Positions 44,401-55,600 of a DNA stretch of 59,503 nt are shown here, piece by piece (positions within the stretch are counted from its first letter, which is position 1; each line of letters opens with the position of its first letter). A model generated the notes under the pieces. The model did no database searches, was not told where the DNA came from, and saw only the letters and a program-made list of their open reading frames with translations. Both the position numbers and the translations under genes were made by a program. The stretch covers positions 1-59,503 of the forward strand of contig JABVXU010000344.1 in assembly GCA_013365365.1 (NCBI GenBank), in the 5' to 3' direction. Source of the stretch: Cruorifilaria tuberocauda. Its lineage: Eukaryota; Nematoda; Chromadorea; Rhabditida; Onchocercidae.

Positions 44401-47121
44401 AAATGAATATATCGGAGGACAAGATCATAAATTTCTAATTTGGAAAATCTAGCTGTGTATTGTAGTACGAGATGGAGCGCAGCTATATCATTATGTGACA
44501 TATCTTCTAAAGAGAGAGATGAGTATACTTTTATCTTGTTATTTATCGGTGATATTTTCCTTCCAAATGCATAATTTTCGAGAGCCTTTCTTCAGGCATT
44601 CATTATTTCCTTTCCCTTTCACTTTGCATTTGCATCTTGATATAACATTCATATATATCGCCATTTTCTGTGTATTGTCAAGTGTCTTAATTATAAATAC
44701 TCTCAACTTGACAAGAAAAAAAGCACTGTGATATTTAAATTAGGAAATGCTTCCTATCACAGATGACATTTATTTCACTTATCCAGGATGTTAAATTTAT
44801 CTAAAATGATTAAGAAAGTATCACGTAATAGGTAGGTGTCTTATCACAGGATGGATTCTGATGATTACTTCACTGTTTATGAAGTTGTACTGAATCTTTT
44901 GTATTATTTTATATATTTCTATGTAAAGATATGTTTGTGAGGTATAAATGTTTCTCGGGAAGCGATATAATGTGAGTTCTGTGTACCTCTCCAAATATGT
45001 CTGCGTTTGTGGCATTGAGTAAACAAAATTGTTTCGTTTCAATCCTGTCATCTCCCTTTAGGCGTAGTTTTCTGTGAGTGCGCGACTGCGAAGGTTTCTC
45101 TTCATATGCACACTGTAGTCGAGGTCAGTTGTTAAATGGCAGGACGATTTTGTTGATCACTATCCCATATCTACTTCATTTCGCCTACCATTGATTTCGC
45201 TGTATAGGTTATTCTATCAGCAATAATAGTTTTTTTTAATTTCGAAGGCATTTGGTATTTAGCATTTATTTGTTTCGTTTGAAAAATCTGGAATAACTAT
45301 CATTAGAGATGATACGGTATTTCTGCGTTTAGGAATAGTTTGATGCAATAGAAATATCTTATGAATTGTAGGAAGGAAATAGAATTTGTAGATTTTTGTT
45401 TTGATTGTTTCTAGCTTACTGTGCAATTTAATTTCTGTTTCTTAAAAGAAGAGAGGATTGTCCTTTTTGTTCTGTTAACCTTTCTAAAGAACTGAAACAG
45501 TATTGGAAAGTAATTCATTCGTACAATTTACTGTTATGCGTTAGGTTTGTTCGATATTGCTCGTTTTAGTTTTCCGAACATTTAAATTGGTTTCAATTTC
45601 TTTACAGTTTCCATTTTTTTCTGAATCACACCACCTTCCATTTCCTGATTATTTGGCTTGTGATGTTATAAATTTTAATCTGAAATATTCAGTTACACTC
45701 AGTCCACAAGTATTTTGCATATTGACATATTCTCTCGTTGTCATAGATCAATTAAGAGTTTCCCACGGGTATTACGAGTAAGCGTCGTGTGTAACAAGCT
45801 GAGGAGCAAGCCTCGTAAAATTTGCTAAACCATCTCCAAAAACATCTCTTATCTCCTAAATAAAGTGCATTCGGTTTAAGTTTCGGACTTCATATAGTCA
45901 TTTAGTAAAGGATGATCTTAGATATCTCTATATAACAAATGTCTGGTGAAGAATTTATTTTACTGCAGTTAATCATTTTTGTTGTATGGCAGCTTGCAAT
46001 CAAATTTGAAAATCACAGTTCTCAGTGTTCCGAGATATGTCTAGCATATTGCTGAGTTTTAATAAATGAATTATGAATTAAAGTTTTTTCACTTTGATCA
46101 TCTCCTTTGCAATGTTTCCGATTTAATGAAGAATTTTTTTCTGTATAAGGATTTATTCAGAAACGAATGAAAAATTTCCCGTCTTTTTACACCGAATCTC
46201 ATGTAATAGTATTCGATTATCTTGAGATCATGAATTGCGAGTGATTTGAAACGATCGTAAACTGATTAGTTCACGAATAGCTCTTATAGAGTGCGCAGTA
46301 TTTTTTCGTATTTAGTTTACACTGTTTCAGTATTTGTGATGCTCAAATTTATCTTTGGGATATCTGTTAATAATAATAATAATAACCCGAACAGTACATT
46401 TTTCGCTTTATAACTTTTATATTTTGAAAATTTCTTTTGCTACTGATTTTGAGATCACTGAAGATTGAAACGTTGCAAATAGATTAGAGATTCAATTATT
46501 CTTTTCTTTCCCGTAGAAATGATTCCCGAAAAATGATATATACCTTTTTGAAATGATCGAGAAATCCGGGATTTTCCGAGGGGGATTTCTAACAAAATTT
46601 TTATTTCTCACTGTTCATTATATTTCATGCGTTTTATTTGGAAAAATTCTGTTTGTTACAATCTGATTTGAATTTCTCTCATCCATATTGAATAATCTGA
46701 GTGTGATGATGCAGCGTAATAAGAGAAGTTAGTGGATTGCAATTGCTGTCTTCATCACGTGTTCATTTTTAAAAGCATTGATGTGCGTATGAAGTGGGGG
46801 TTAGAAGGATTGGCTTTCATTTTTAGATTTGATTTCATCATTGTACATTCTGTAATGAACGGTGTAAATTTTGTATGAAATAAAGGGAATAAAGATGGAA
46901 GAAGTGAAGTATGAAAGCTTTGGGAAAATGATTTTTAAATTAAACAATGTTAAGGAGCGGATTAGCAGTATCTACGGTTGAATTAACTTTTATTATCATT
47001 ATTATTCGGTTGTTGTTGGTGTTTAGAAAATTGCTGAAACTTTCGTCTCGTCCATATCACTGAGAAGCAGTTCCAATTGATCGGGAAGATGATCGGTTTA
47101 GAAAGATATGTTAACCAAACC

Positions 47122-47139
47122 GGGAGGGGGGGAGGGGGG
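47122..47139 (+). other. G-quadruplex-capable G tract
   Basis: GGGAGGGGGGGAGGGGGG offers four or more runs of three Gs with one-base loops, a canonical G4 motif, in an otherwise AT-rich region about 0.9 kb upstream of the MEC-8-like start codon. Confidence 0.6.
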
Positions 47140-47325
47140 CAGTTTGGAAATGATGACCGCTCCATTATCCTTCACAGACGGTGTGCTGCTTGTACCGGTA
47201 CGGATCTGTCCTTGTATCTGTGTGGGTGTGTATGTTCTGTCTTTGGATATATACGAAATTGAGCAATTTAGGGGTGGGGTTATACAATTGACCATCAAAG
47301 CATCTACCACGCACGGCACTTAGGC

Positions 47326-47371
47326 ACCATATATATAAGTGCACTGCATCCGGTGAATGTTCCTACTAAGG
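47326..47371 (+). promoter_or_regulatory. Candidate core promoter and 5' UTR exon of the MEC-8-like gene
   Basis: A TATATATAAG box at about 47327 is followed about 25-40 bases on by TACTAAG/GTATGT, a good splice donor at 47371. A short 5' UTR exon could start here and splice to the acceptor at 47918/47919. The (GT)n repeat immediately follows the donor. Confidence 0.3.
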
Positions 47372-47425
47372 TATGTGTGTGTGTGTGTGTGTATGCATGC
47401 GTGTGTGTGTATGTATATGTGTGTG
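47371..47425. repeat. GT dinucleotide microsatellite
   Basis: (GT)n with tatgcatgc and tatgtata interruptions, directly after a possible splice donor. Confidence 0.85.
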
Positions 47426-48065
47426 AATATGACAGGAAAGTATTGTAAGATGGAAGAAAGATGTCAACAGTGGTTTTCTGGATGTTGCATAATTAGCTTT
47501 TATCGTAGGGAACTGAACCGTTCATTATAGGCATCGACCTTGATGATGTCAACGATCGGACAGCGAGCCTTTTGTATCGGGTATTTTAGCTCATTTTTAT
47601 TACGGAAATGACAAGTAAATACATGTATAATGATTTTTGACCTGTAACAATTGATTCGATTGCATTTCATATTAACAATTCTACCCATTATTTTAGGCAT
47701 TAAAATGGGAAAATGATTAACCGGCTTCTTCTAACCTCTACCCTGTCGATTCAGACTAGTTGACACTATTCATGTGTATATTGACGTACAGTATTGTATT
47801 GTGAAAATTCTTTCCTTTTTTTTTTTTAAAACCTTGTCATTTTATTTATGAAAGAACAAATGCGGATTCCTTCAGATTTTTTACATATAATTTTGATAAA
47901 ATGTCAGTTTTCTTTCAGGCTTCTGAGAAGGAAAATCCACACAACATCTATATTTGTCTGGTTGCTACGTTATAGCGCTGGAATTTGTTTTTGAAACATC
48001 TCTTGAAAAAAAAAGAAGTAAATCTGAAGCGGTCACATTCACCGTGTGGGGGTCCGTCTCCGAAA

Positions 48066-51000
48066 ATGGAGAACGGGAAATTGGCGGGCACCGAATCATT
48101 GGAATCGATTGAAAGTGGCAGTACCACTTCAGCAATATCTACGCGGACAGCGCCAAATGTTACTGGGGGTGAGCCAGTACGTACCTTGTTTGTTTCTGGT
48201 TTACCGATGGATGCGAAGCAACGCGAGCTTTATCTCCTTTTCCGATGTTGCCGAGGTTACGAGAATTCATTGCTCCGAATAACACAATCTAAAGATGGAG
48301 GTATTGCGTCACCTGTTGGTTTTGTTACCTTTTCTAGCGCAGAAGATGCCGATATTGCCATGAAAGCCTTGCAAAGCGTACTTTTTGATCCCACTACTGG
48401 TCATAAGATTCGTCTCGAAAAGGCTAAAAGTAATACGAAGGTATCGAAACCTAAACAGATTTCGCCGCCGTTAGTTTCCGTTACCTCGGCAGCCTTTCCT
48501 CCGGGTGTTCTGCAGGCTGCAGCAGCAGCTGTCGCAGCATCAGCAGCACCGCCGCCACAATCAATTTTTGCACCACCACCGTCAATACCTGCTCCCACAT
48601 CTCACCGACAGGATTTAATTAATGCGGCATGTATCAGTGATCCACAGCTTGCCCATATTCTTAATGAAAACCACTTCCTCCTAAATTCAGTACCGCAGTT
48701 TGCTGCGGCTGCAGCAGCAGCAGCAGCTGCCGCAGCAGCATCTCAGCCACCATTTCTGTTACCCCCCGCTGCAGCAGCGATTGCTGCAGGTTTGCCATTA
48801 CCTCCCATTGCAGCTGCTAATGTTTCACCAACACCTTTTTTGCAACAAAGTGCTGCAGTTGCTGCTCAATTGACAGCTGCTACGCAGCATGTTGCACAAT
48901 TGAATGCTGTAGCTGTAACATCAGCAAATGCAGTTGCAAAGTCCACAGCAGCAGCAGCAGCAGCATCATCACCAGCATGCTCCACATTGTTTGTAGCCAA
49001 TTTGGCAGATGGAGTTACAGAAGATGAATTAAAAACTGTGAGTTTTTTACACTTCCTGCTCTATTATTTATTTGCTTCACTGACACTGATAACAAATAGT
49101 AGTGAATAGCTTCACCACACATCGTACTTTGTTCATTGAGACTTGTCGAAATAAGAAGTGATATCAAAGTGGACTGAATTAGATTCTGTCATATATTCAT
49201 TGTACTTATCTCTTTTGATTTTTCAATATTGTTTTAGTTTAGTAACCTGAAAGAAGTTTCAGATTTAGTGTTAATTCTTTTAAGGTGCGTTTCTTTCCAG
49301 AATATCAATTTTTTATCAAATAAACATTGAAGTTCTCTATAGTTATCTTCATGATTACTAGGAAGGAAAGATATTGTTATTACTTCGACATGACAAAGTA
49401 TGGCAGAATCTACTTCAATCCTTTACTTTGGATTTGTAATCGTGGGAGTTAATGAGTATAATGACAATGGTGTCTTTCGTTAGCACTCAAAGCACTTTTG
49501 ATATATGGTAATTTTTGTCCAATGGGGATTCTTGGATCGCCTTTACTAGGGCAGTTCATTTACTTGGTACATAGAATGAATGAATTTTTGTGCGGAGTTT
49601 TGCAACAAAAAACGAAAGCTTACAAAGCATTCCATTATATTGTCATATATGTTATATTATCAAGGCTATTGTAAAACGAATGGATCATATATAGCAAATG
49701 TAGACTTTGAAACAAATGTACAAATGTAGTCTTTGAAAACATTTAGTGTGCATGTGAGGAAATATTAATTTAATCCATAGTCTAAGAAAGAAAATTAATA
49801 GAAATCAAAAGAGGGAATAATTTAATAGTGTATTTTCAACCGGATATGATTGCTGATTAAGTGCAATGACCTTCTTTCCTAATTTTTCGGAAGTTGTGGA
49901 CTTTAAAATGCTTTTTCTTCCAAATAAGAAAAAAGTAGATTTGCTTCTTTCTAAACAGCATTTTTTGTTAAAAAGGTAAAGGTAAAAATAAAATCTTTAG
50001 GGTCTTATAATTATAAAAGAAAATGGAACATCAGAGGTAGAATTGGTTATAATAAAATAGAACAACTTTTTAAAAAATAATCGCAGACATTCCAAGTCAG
50101 TCACTTCATTTTTATTACGAATCATCAGGTCAAGGAAACTGTCACTTTTTTGCTCCCTCTCTTACCTAATCATAGAAAAAAACATGCTGGCAGTTGAAAG
50201 TAATGGAAAAATAGTTTTCATGGCAGATTATGTATGTGCTGCATATGCGCATACCTCCGTTATTTCTTAAGCATTTACTAAAAATCGATTAAAAGCTGAA
50301 GTATTTTCTATTTTATATTTTTTTTCTAAAAAGAGACTCCGACTTATTCTTTTTCTATTTTCTTTGCGTCATAACTAGAAACAAAAAAAAAATGCTAAAA
50401 ATTAAATCTGCATTTCTTTCAATATAGTCGATTCGAGTGCTTTTAGTGAATATGCGATCAAAAGAAGTTAATCTAATCATAGTTCACGGAATACAGAAAA
50501 GCCTTGTTGTCTAGAAGTCATAAAAACTCACTCGACAAGTTGAAATATGCTCCTAGATTAAAGTAGTTCTCTCACTTTTCCTTGAAAAAATTGTTTTTTT
50601 TTTTTTGAAAACCAGAGGACTTCTTCAAACTTCAACTTTCCTAAAGACATTCTAAAATTTTTGATTGTTTATTAAAAAAGTAGTAATTTTAATTTATCCA
50701 TATCAGCATTTGTTTTCTCACTTTTTCAATATAAAAGTCGCAAATTCATGTATGTGTCGGTAGGCTGCACTGTTTCTTACATTTTTTTAATGTGCACAGG
50801 GATGAAGCATGGAAATAGACACTTTCAAGTATTTTTGATATGATATGAAGAAAAACTGAATGCGTAAAATTCATTACGGCTGGAATGATAATTTTTTAAT
50901 TTTCTGTTTAGAAGAATGCAAATTTTGACATAAATTTAACAAAAGTCTCCTTATTCAATTTTTGTTTTAAATTCATCTCGCAAAAACTTCTGTAAAATAT

Positions 51001-51615
51001 AATTTTGATAGATTAGTTGGGATTAATTGTGAATACACAATTAGCCACTCCAAATAGCTGGAAATTTTTGCCTTTACAGATTTTCTGTGCCTATCCTGGA
51101 TTTATACGATTACGGCTGCATACGAGGAATGATACAACTGTGGCCTTCGTTGAATTTAGAGATGTGCGACACGCTACATTAGTGATGAATGCTCTACAGG
51201 GTCATCGTATTTCAAATGCACATCGTGGTGGTGGTATTCGAATTGAATATGCTCGAAATCGAATGGGAGACGTCACAGGTCAATGGTAAGTACTTTGTTA
51301 TTTTCATGCCTGTATGGTTAAAGTTTATTTATTTATTCCCAAACGTATCAGTTAAGTCTTTCGACATCCCTTCTATTGATGCTAAGATTTATATCTTGGC
51401 AAGATCACTGTATCGTGATAAATTGAAATTCCAGTATGAATATGATAATTTTTTGAGCCTCTTTCAGATGAGTGTCTCTATTATTTCCCAACGAAAGTTG
51501 GAACATTGAATGATAAAGCAATACTAACAGTTAACATTTTCCTTTCATTTCAATGAATTATAAAATCACAGATATTTCATAATTCAGGAAATGTCATACA
51601 GGGAGAACTCAGTGA
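48066..51615 (+). CDS. mec-8: MEC-8/RBPMS-type RNA-binding splicing factor, two RRMs (about 400 aa)
   Basis: Exons: 48066-49037 (the exon itself begins at the acceptor 47919), 51080-51285, and probably 51588-51615. RRM1 follows MENGKLAGTE: VRTLFVSGLPMDAKQRELYLLF (first 20 residues are the conserved core) and SPVGFVTFSS give RNP2 and RNP1, with KIRLEKAKSNTK at its end, typical of RBPMS/couch potato/MEC-8. A long Ala/Pro-rich linker follows. RRM2 starts with STLFVANLADGVTEDELKT and continues in exon 2 with VAFVEFRDVRHA and GIRIEYARNRMGD. MEC-8 regulates alternative splicing in touch neurons and hypodermis of C. elegans. After the RRM2 exon, the phase-2 join to 51588 gives WKCHTGRTQ and a stop; reading through the donor stops at once (TGGTAA, 51287-51289). 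Either way the protein ends just after RRM2. Intron 1 is about 2 kb. Confidence 0.92.
48520..48985 (+). repeat. Alanine-rich low-complexity coding tract (GCN repeats)
   Basis: The inter-RRM linker of the MEC-8-like protein is dominated by GCA/GCT/GCG/GCC codons, with one run of about 13 Ala near 48700-48740. Codons are mixed, pointing to an ancient selected tract rather than a recent single-codon expansion. Confidence 0.8.
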
Positions 51616-51980
51616 ATATCTTTTACCTACTGAACAGTTTCAGAAGAATGGAACATCAATAGATGAACTTACTCAGGGTTATGATCTCTTGAACGATCTT
51701 TCAGTGTGTTGTAGATTTTCATATTTAAAAATTTTTCATTTTGAAAGTCAGAAAGGTTTGACTCATCGAAATGATTCTGTAGTTTTGGTGAGTCATGTTT
51801 TTGTTACTAATATCTACATTTTCAAATTTTCAGTTTTCTCAGTTCCTTTGTTACTTAACTGATTTGTTTCTTTGTCTTCATATTAAAGTGCAGGCCTTGG
51901 AGAATAGCCTTGTAACTCTAGAGGAGTTGATACATCGTTTGCATTCAAGAATAAATGAAACTTTGATATGTGTAAATTGA
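51305..51980 (+). CDS. Exon-like sequence of an unrecognised small gene downstream of mec-8
   Basis: Three open blocks can be joined. Block A, from about 51305 (ATG) or 51347 (after CGTATCAG) to 51471, encodes KSFDIPSIDAKIYILARSL and a further YRDKLKFQYEYDNF-type segment. Block B, 51588-51787, is stop-free for 66 codons in one frame (NVIQGELSEYLLPTEQ, IDELTQGYDLLNDL) and ends in a good donor TTG/GTGAGT. Block C, 51894-51980, follows TGCAG in matching phase and gives ALENSLVTLEELIHRLHSRI and a stop. The charged, helical character and phase agreement are unlike the random AT-rich ORFs nearby. Block B overlaps the proposed mec-8 last exon in another frame. It could be a separate operon-like gene or an alternative 3' part of mec-8. 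I recognise no family. Confidence 0.35.
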
Positions 51981-52432
51981 ATTTTGAAAGAATTTGCAAA
52001 TTTCCCTACTGAATTTTTCTATGCGTTACTTCTGCCTGAAATTACCGCTATATTTTTTTTATCCATATTCTAAAGAAGAGTTTTCATTTGTAATGAAATG
52101 TTTAATTTTAAACGAAATTGAGTAGACCCATCATTTTCAAAAAAACTTCTGTGAATTTATATGGATTTTATTTCGTATACTTTCTACTCTTTTTAATTCC
52201 ACATGTTTTGAAGTGGAGATAATTTCATATTTAACTCTTCATATTTAAATTTCATATTTAACTCTTTGTAGTGTTCTACTGAAATTTCGGAGCAAAGAGG
52301 AAGTAAAGTTTCCGTCAATATTACAGTTTTATCTTAAATTGAACTTTCAAAAATTGTTAGATGATAGGTTTTGTTTTGCATTATTTCTTTGCTGAGAGCT
52401 GGATTAAAGTAATCTTATCTATTACTGACTGG

Positions 52433-52636
52433 TTACTTGGAAGGGTTTCCTCTTTCCCAACTGTCAGCTTTCTCGAGACTTTTCGAATGTCTAAAGTGAA
52501 TTATATACTTTGATATACGGATCTCGAGTTTTTTCCTCATCTTAAGTTTGTTTTCTGTCTTCTTTTGTTTTGCATATTCTCTCAGCGCAATAGCAATGGC
52601 AATAATAAGTATAATAAAACATAATAGGAACAGCAT
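52433..52636 (-). CDS. Doubtful small single-pass membrane protein ORF (67 aa)
   Basis: The frame starts at an ATG at about 52636 and encodes an N-terminal hydrophobic segment (MLFLLCFIILIIAIAIAL), followed by a strongly basic, lysine-rich cytosolic-like tail and a stop at 52433. This layout is coherent for a tiny type III membrane protein. There is only a weak acceptor (CAGTCAG) upstream, no clear poly(A) signal, and I know no homologue, so chance is quite possible. Confidence 0.2.
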   Translation of the reverse strand: MLFLLCFIILIIAIAIALREYAKQKKTENKLKMRKKLEIRISKYIIHFRHSKSLEKADSWERGNPSK

Positions 52637-55600
52637 TACTTGATTAAACTGACTGTGTTGTTATTTTTATTTTAATTACATTATTTATTGTTTTTTTAAT
52701 CGCTATTTTATGAATTACATCGAAGAAATTGACCAAATATTGTGCATTCCCTTGTTTTTTGTCTTTTTAACTATTCATATTTTTATGATTGTGCTTCTTT
52801 TTAGTTATTATGTTTTTCTAAATAGAGAAATAGGAGTGAAGGGAAAGACGAATACTTATAATTGAAAGATTTCTTGTTGAATAGATTCAAATAGAAATTT
52901 TAAAATCACTATTGTATAGTTATCTTCGTGATTCTAGGAATTCCTGATATTCGTATTCGTCATATGTGGTACTCGAAATTCTCTCGTTCATTTTTCGGAT
53001 TTTGTAGAAAGTAAATGAATTTTTTTATTGTTTATTTTTCAAAAACATTATTTTATCCACAAAATCATTCTTCAGATATGTCTCATGATTGCTTTTATTA
53101 TCCTTTAAAATAAGATCGCCGAAAAATGATTTTAAAAGGAAATTAGATAACATATGAGATGCAAAGATGATTTATAGCTCGATAAGTCAGTATGTATTTA
53201 AACTGTTGGATTTTTTCCTGTGGAAAGTAGATAAAATTTTTCTTTTTCGCTTTTCATCCTTTCAGGGTTTTCATTTTTGACTTAGATTGAAGCGCGAAAA
53301 TTTGATTTTAAATTCACTTTGGAATGAACCGTAATTCAGTTAGTTCGTTTTTATGAATTAAAACACTCTTTGCTGCGGCTAATAATTCATCAATATCATC
53401 ATTGAAAATCCTGCTCAAATAAACTTTATTTAGATTTTGTCTCAATTTCTTTTGATCATATCGTACTCAGCCCATTTCTCTGGATTTTGTTAGAATATTC
53501 TGATCTGAATTCTTCGGAAAATTTCTAATTTTTATTCATACTATTTGTATTTTTTCAATTTTTTTGTATTCACAGATTGTATATTGGTCTCTTCACAAAA
53601 ATTTCAACTCAGTCATAATTTATTACATTCATTCACTAATTTTTTTTTGCTTGCTTGAATACGGGTTCCGGCGAGTTGTCTGTGTGTTGTTGGCTTGAGG
53701 ATTTTTAATTTTTTAAAGATCTTTCTGATGATATTTTTGCTCAAAAGTCTTTCAGCTGTATTTTTATGCGTGCTCTCGCTATCAGCATTGACATTACAAT
53801 AAACTGCCATTCTAAATAACAGATATTTGAAAAGAAAATGCATTTCACAACTGCATTACTTCCAACAGATTACTTGGTTTCAAGTAAAAGCAGATGAAAG
53901 TAAATGAGAACCAAATTTGCAGAGCAGGTAAGAAATTTATTGAGAAATAAGAAGGCTGATGAGCATTAAAATCGATAAATTAAAAAGGCTTCATTAACCT
54001 TAGAACTAATATGATGTGATCTTTAAAGTAGTTTTCGACCTTTTACGCACTGCAACCTTCACCATAGGTAGTAGTTGAAGCGCACACAATTCACTCAAGC
54101 ACTTCTATTTTCTGGATTCATATTTTTTGGGATTTTACGCTACGTAATTTTGATCCAAATTTTTTCCTTTTACCTTCGGAAATGAGTAGTTTTTGCTATT
54201 ATAGTTCTTTTGCAGTCTATCCATACTTGTATGCAATTTCTATATTCGTATATTTCTGTGTCCGATTTGCTTCATTTCTACATTAATTTTATATAAAATG
54301 ATCTTTCCATTTCAGTATAATGAATGCTTAATTTGAAAAGGCTGAATTTTTGTGTTGATTATCGAGAGTTTCTCTAAATTTTAAAGTAATTTCGCACCAT
54401 TGTTCGCTATTTTCTTGAGAAAATGAATGAATCCTTAAGCTATATATTAGGATTATGAGATTTTTTGGGTTATTAATAAATCTATTGCTTTTTAAATTTC
54501 GATTTCTACGCACACAGTTCACCGCGAGCACCGTATTCAACAGTAAAAGAAATGCATTATTAGTTTACACCTGCTAATTTTGTTTATATAATTTTCTTTG
54601 TTCTTTTCATATGCTGATTGCTTTTTTTTCATTGTATCTCTTTTAATGTAGCAATTTTTTTGCTTCTTTAGGCATTGCATTGGCATGTTTGTAAAAGGCG
54701 CTTTATTTGTAATGCAATTTGTTGCGCACATAAGAAATTTCATTTTTATCTACTTATCCAAGTCCCTTATTTATCGAGCAAATCGGTTTCGATAATGCCC
54801 CCTAATTGTCGTTTTCGTCATTTTATCAATTTTTCTTTTCTTTTTTTCTATTGTGAACAAGATTTTTGCTATTGCAGCTGCTAATTTTCAGCAAAATATT
54901 AGATCGTTTGAAATTTAGTTTTGTTTGCATAACTTTGCATATAGTTATTTGGAATTGCTTTTTTTTTTTCTTTCTTACTCCCTATTATTATTTGCAGCCG
55001 TAAAAATTTGGAAAATTTTCTATTAAAAGAAAGCAATTCCTTTTTTTATGCTTACAAAATTTTCGGCAACACCTCTCAAGCACACCTTTATCACGTACAC
55101 TTTTCAACAATTGTTACTGCTACGAATACCACTTCACTAATTGTTTGTGAAACATTTATACATTCTTTTTTCCTTCACTGTTTTAGCTTCTTATTCCTTT
55201 TTTCGGTTTATGTCAAGTTGTTTGATTCATCACATTCATCAAATAATTCAATCAGGATTTTTTTTTGGGAAATTTTTAAAATTCTTTTAATTGAAAAATT
55301 TTCTTGATTCAGTAATTACACTCTTCCAATGCTATTTCGCGTGTCATACATGCAAAAATATTTCCCTTTTTTTGCATCCATTTCATCTATAAGGCAAACA
55401 TACGCACATGCATTGTCACTGTTGTTTATCACAAGTTTGATTATGTTTACTGAATTTTACTCATTTATAGGAAATAAAAGGTGTATGTTTTGACAACTAG
55501 CAGTATTTTTTGGGCATGTTCAATTGCTTTTCTCTACTTGTGCGCACTGCAACTTAACTGCAAAGCAGATATATTAGTATAATGAAGAATCACATTTTGA

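Larger units (their letters stand above)
38665..47300. other. Large divergent intergenic region between cyc-1 and the MEC-8-like gene
   Basis: About 9 kb that probably holds the promoters of cyc-1 (leftward) and the mec-8-like gene (rightward), or a long 5' UTR intron of the latter. Most of it is AT-rich with only chance ORFs (40615-40875, 41697-42002, 44495-44731, 45557-45781). The exception is the compact GC-rich island at about 41240-41410, described separately. Confidence 0.5.

Noticed and set aside
48401..48598. Minus-strand Ala/Gly-rich ORF
   Set aside because: Mirror frame of the GCN repeat coding for the MEC-8-like linker.
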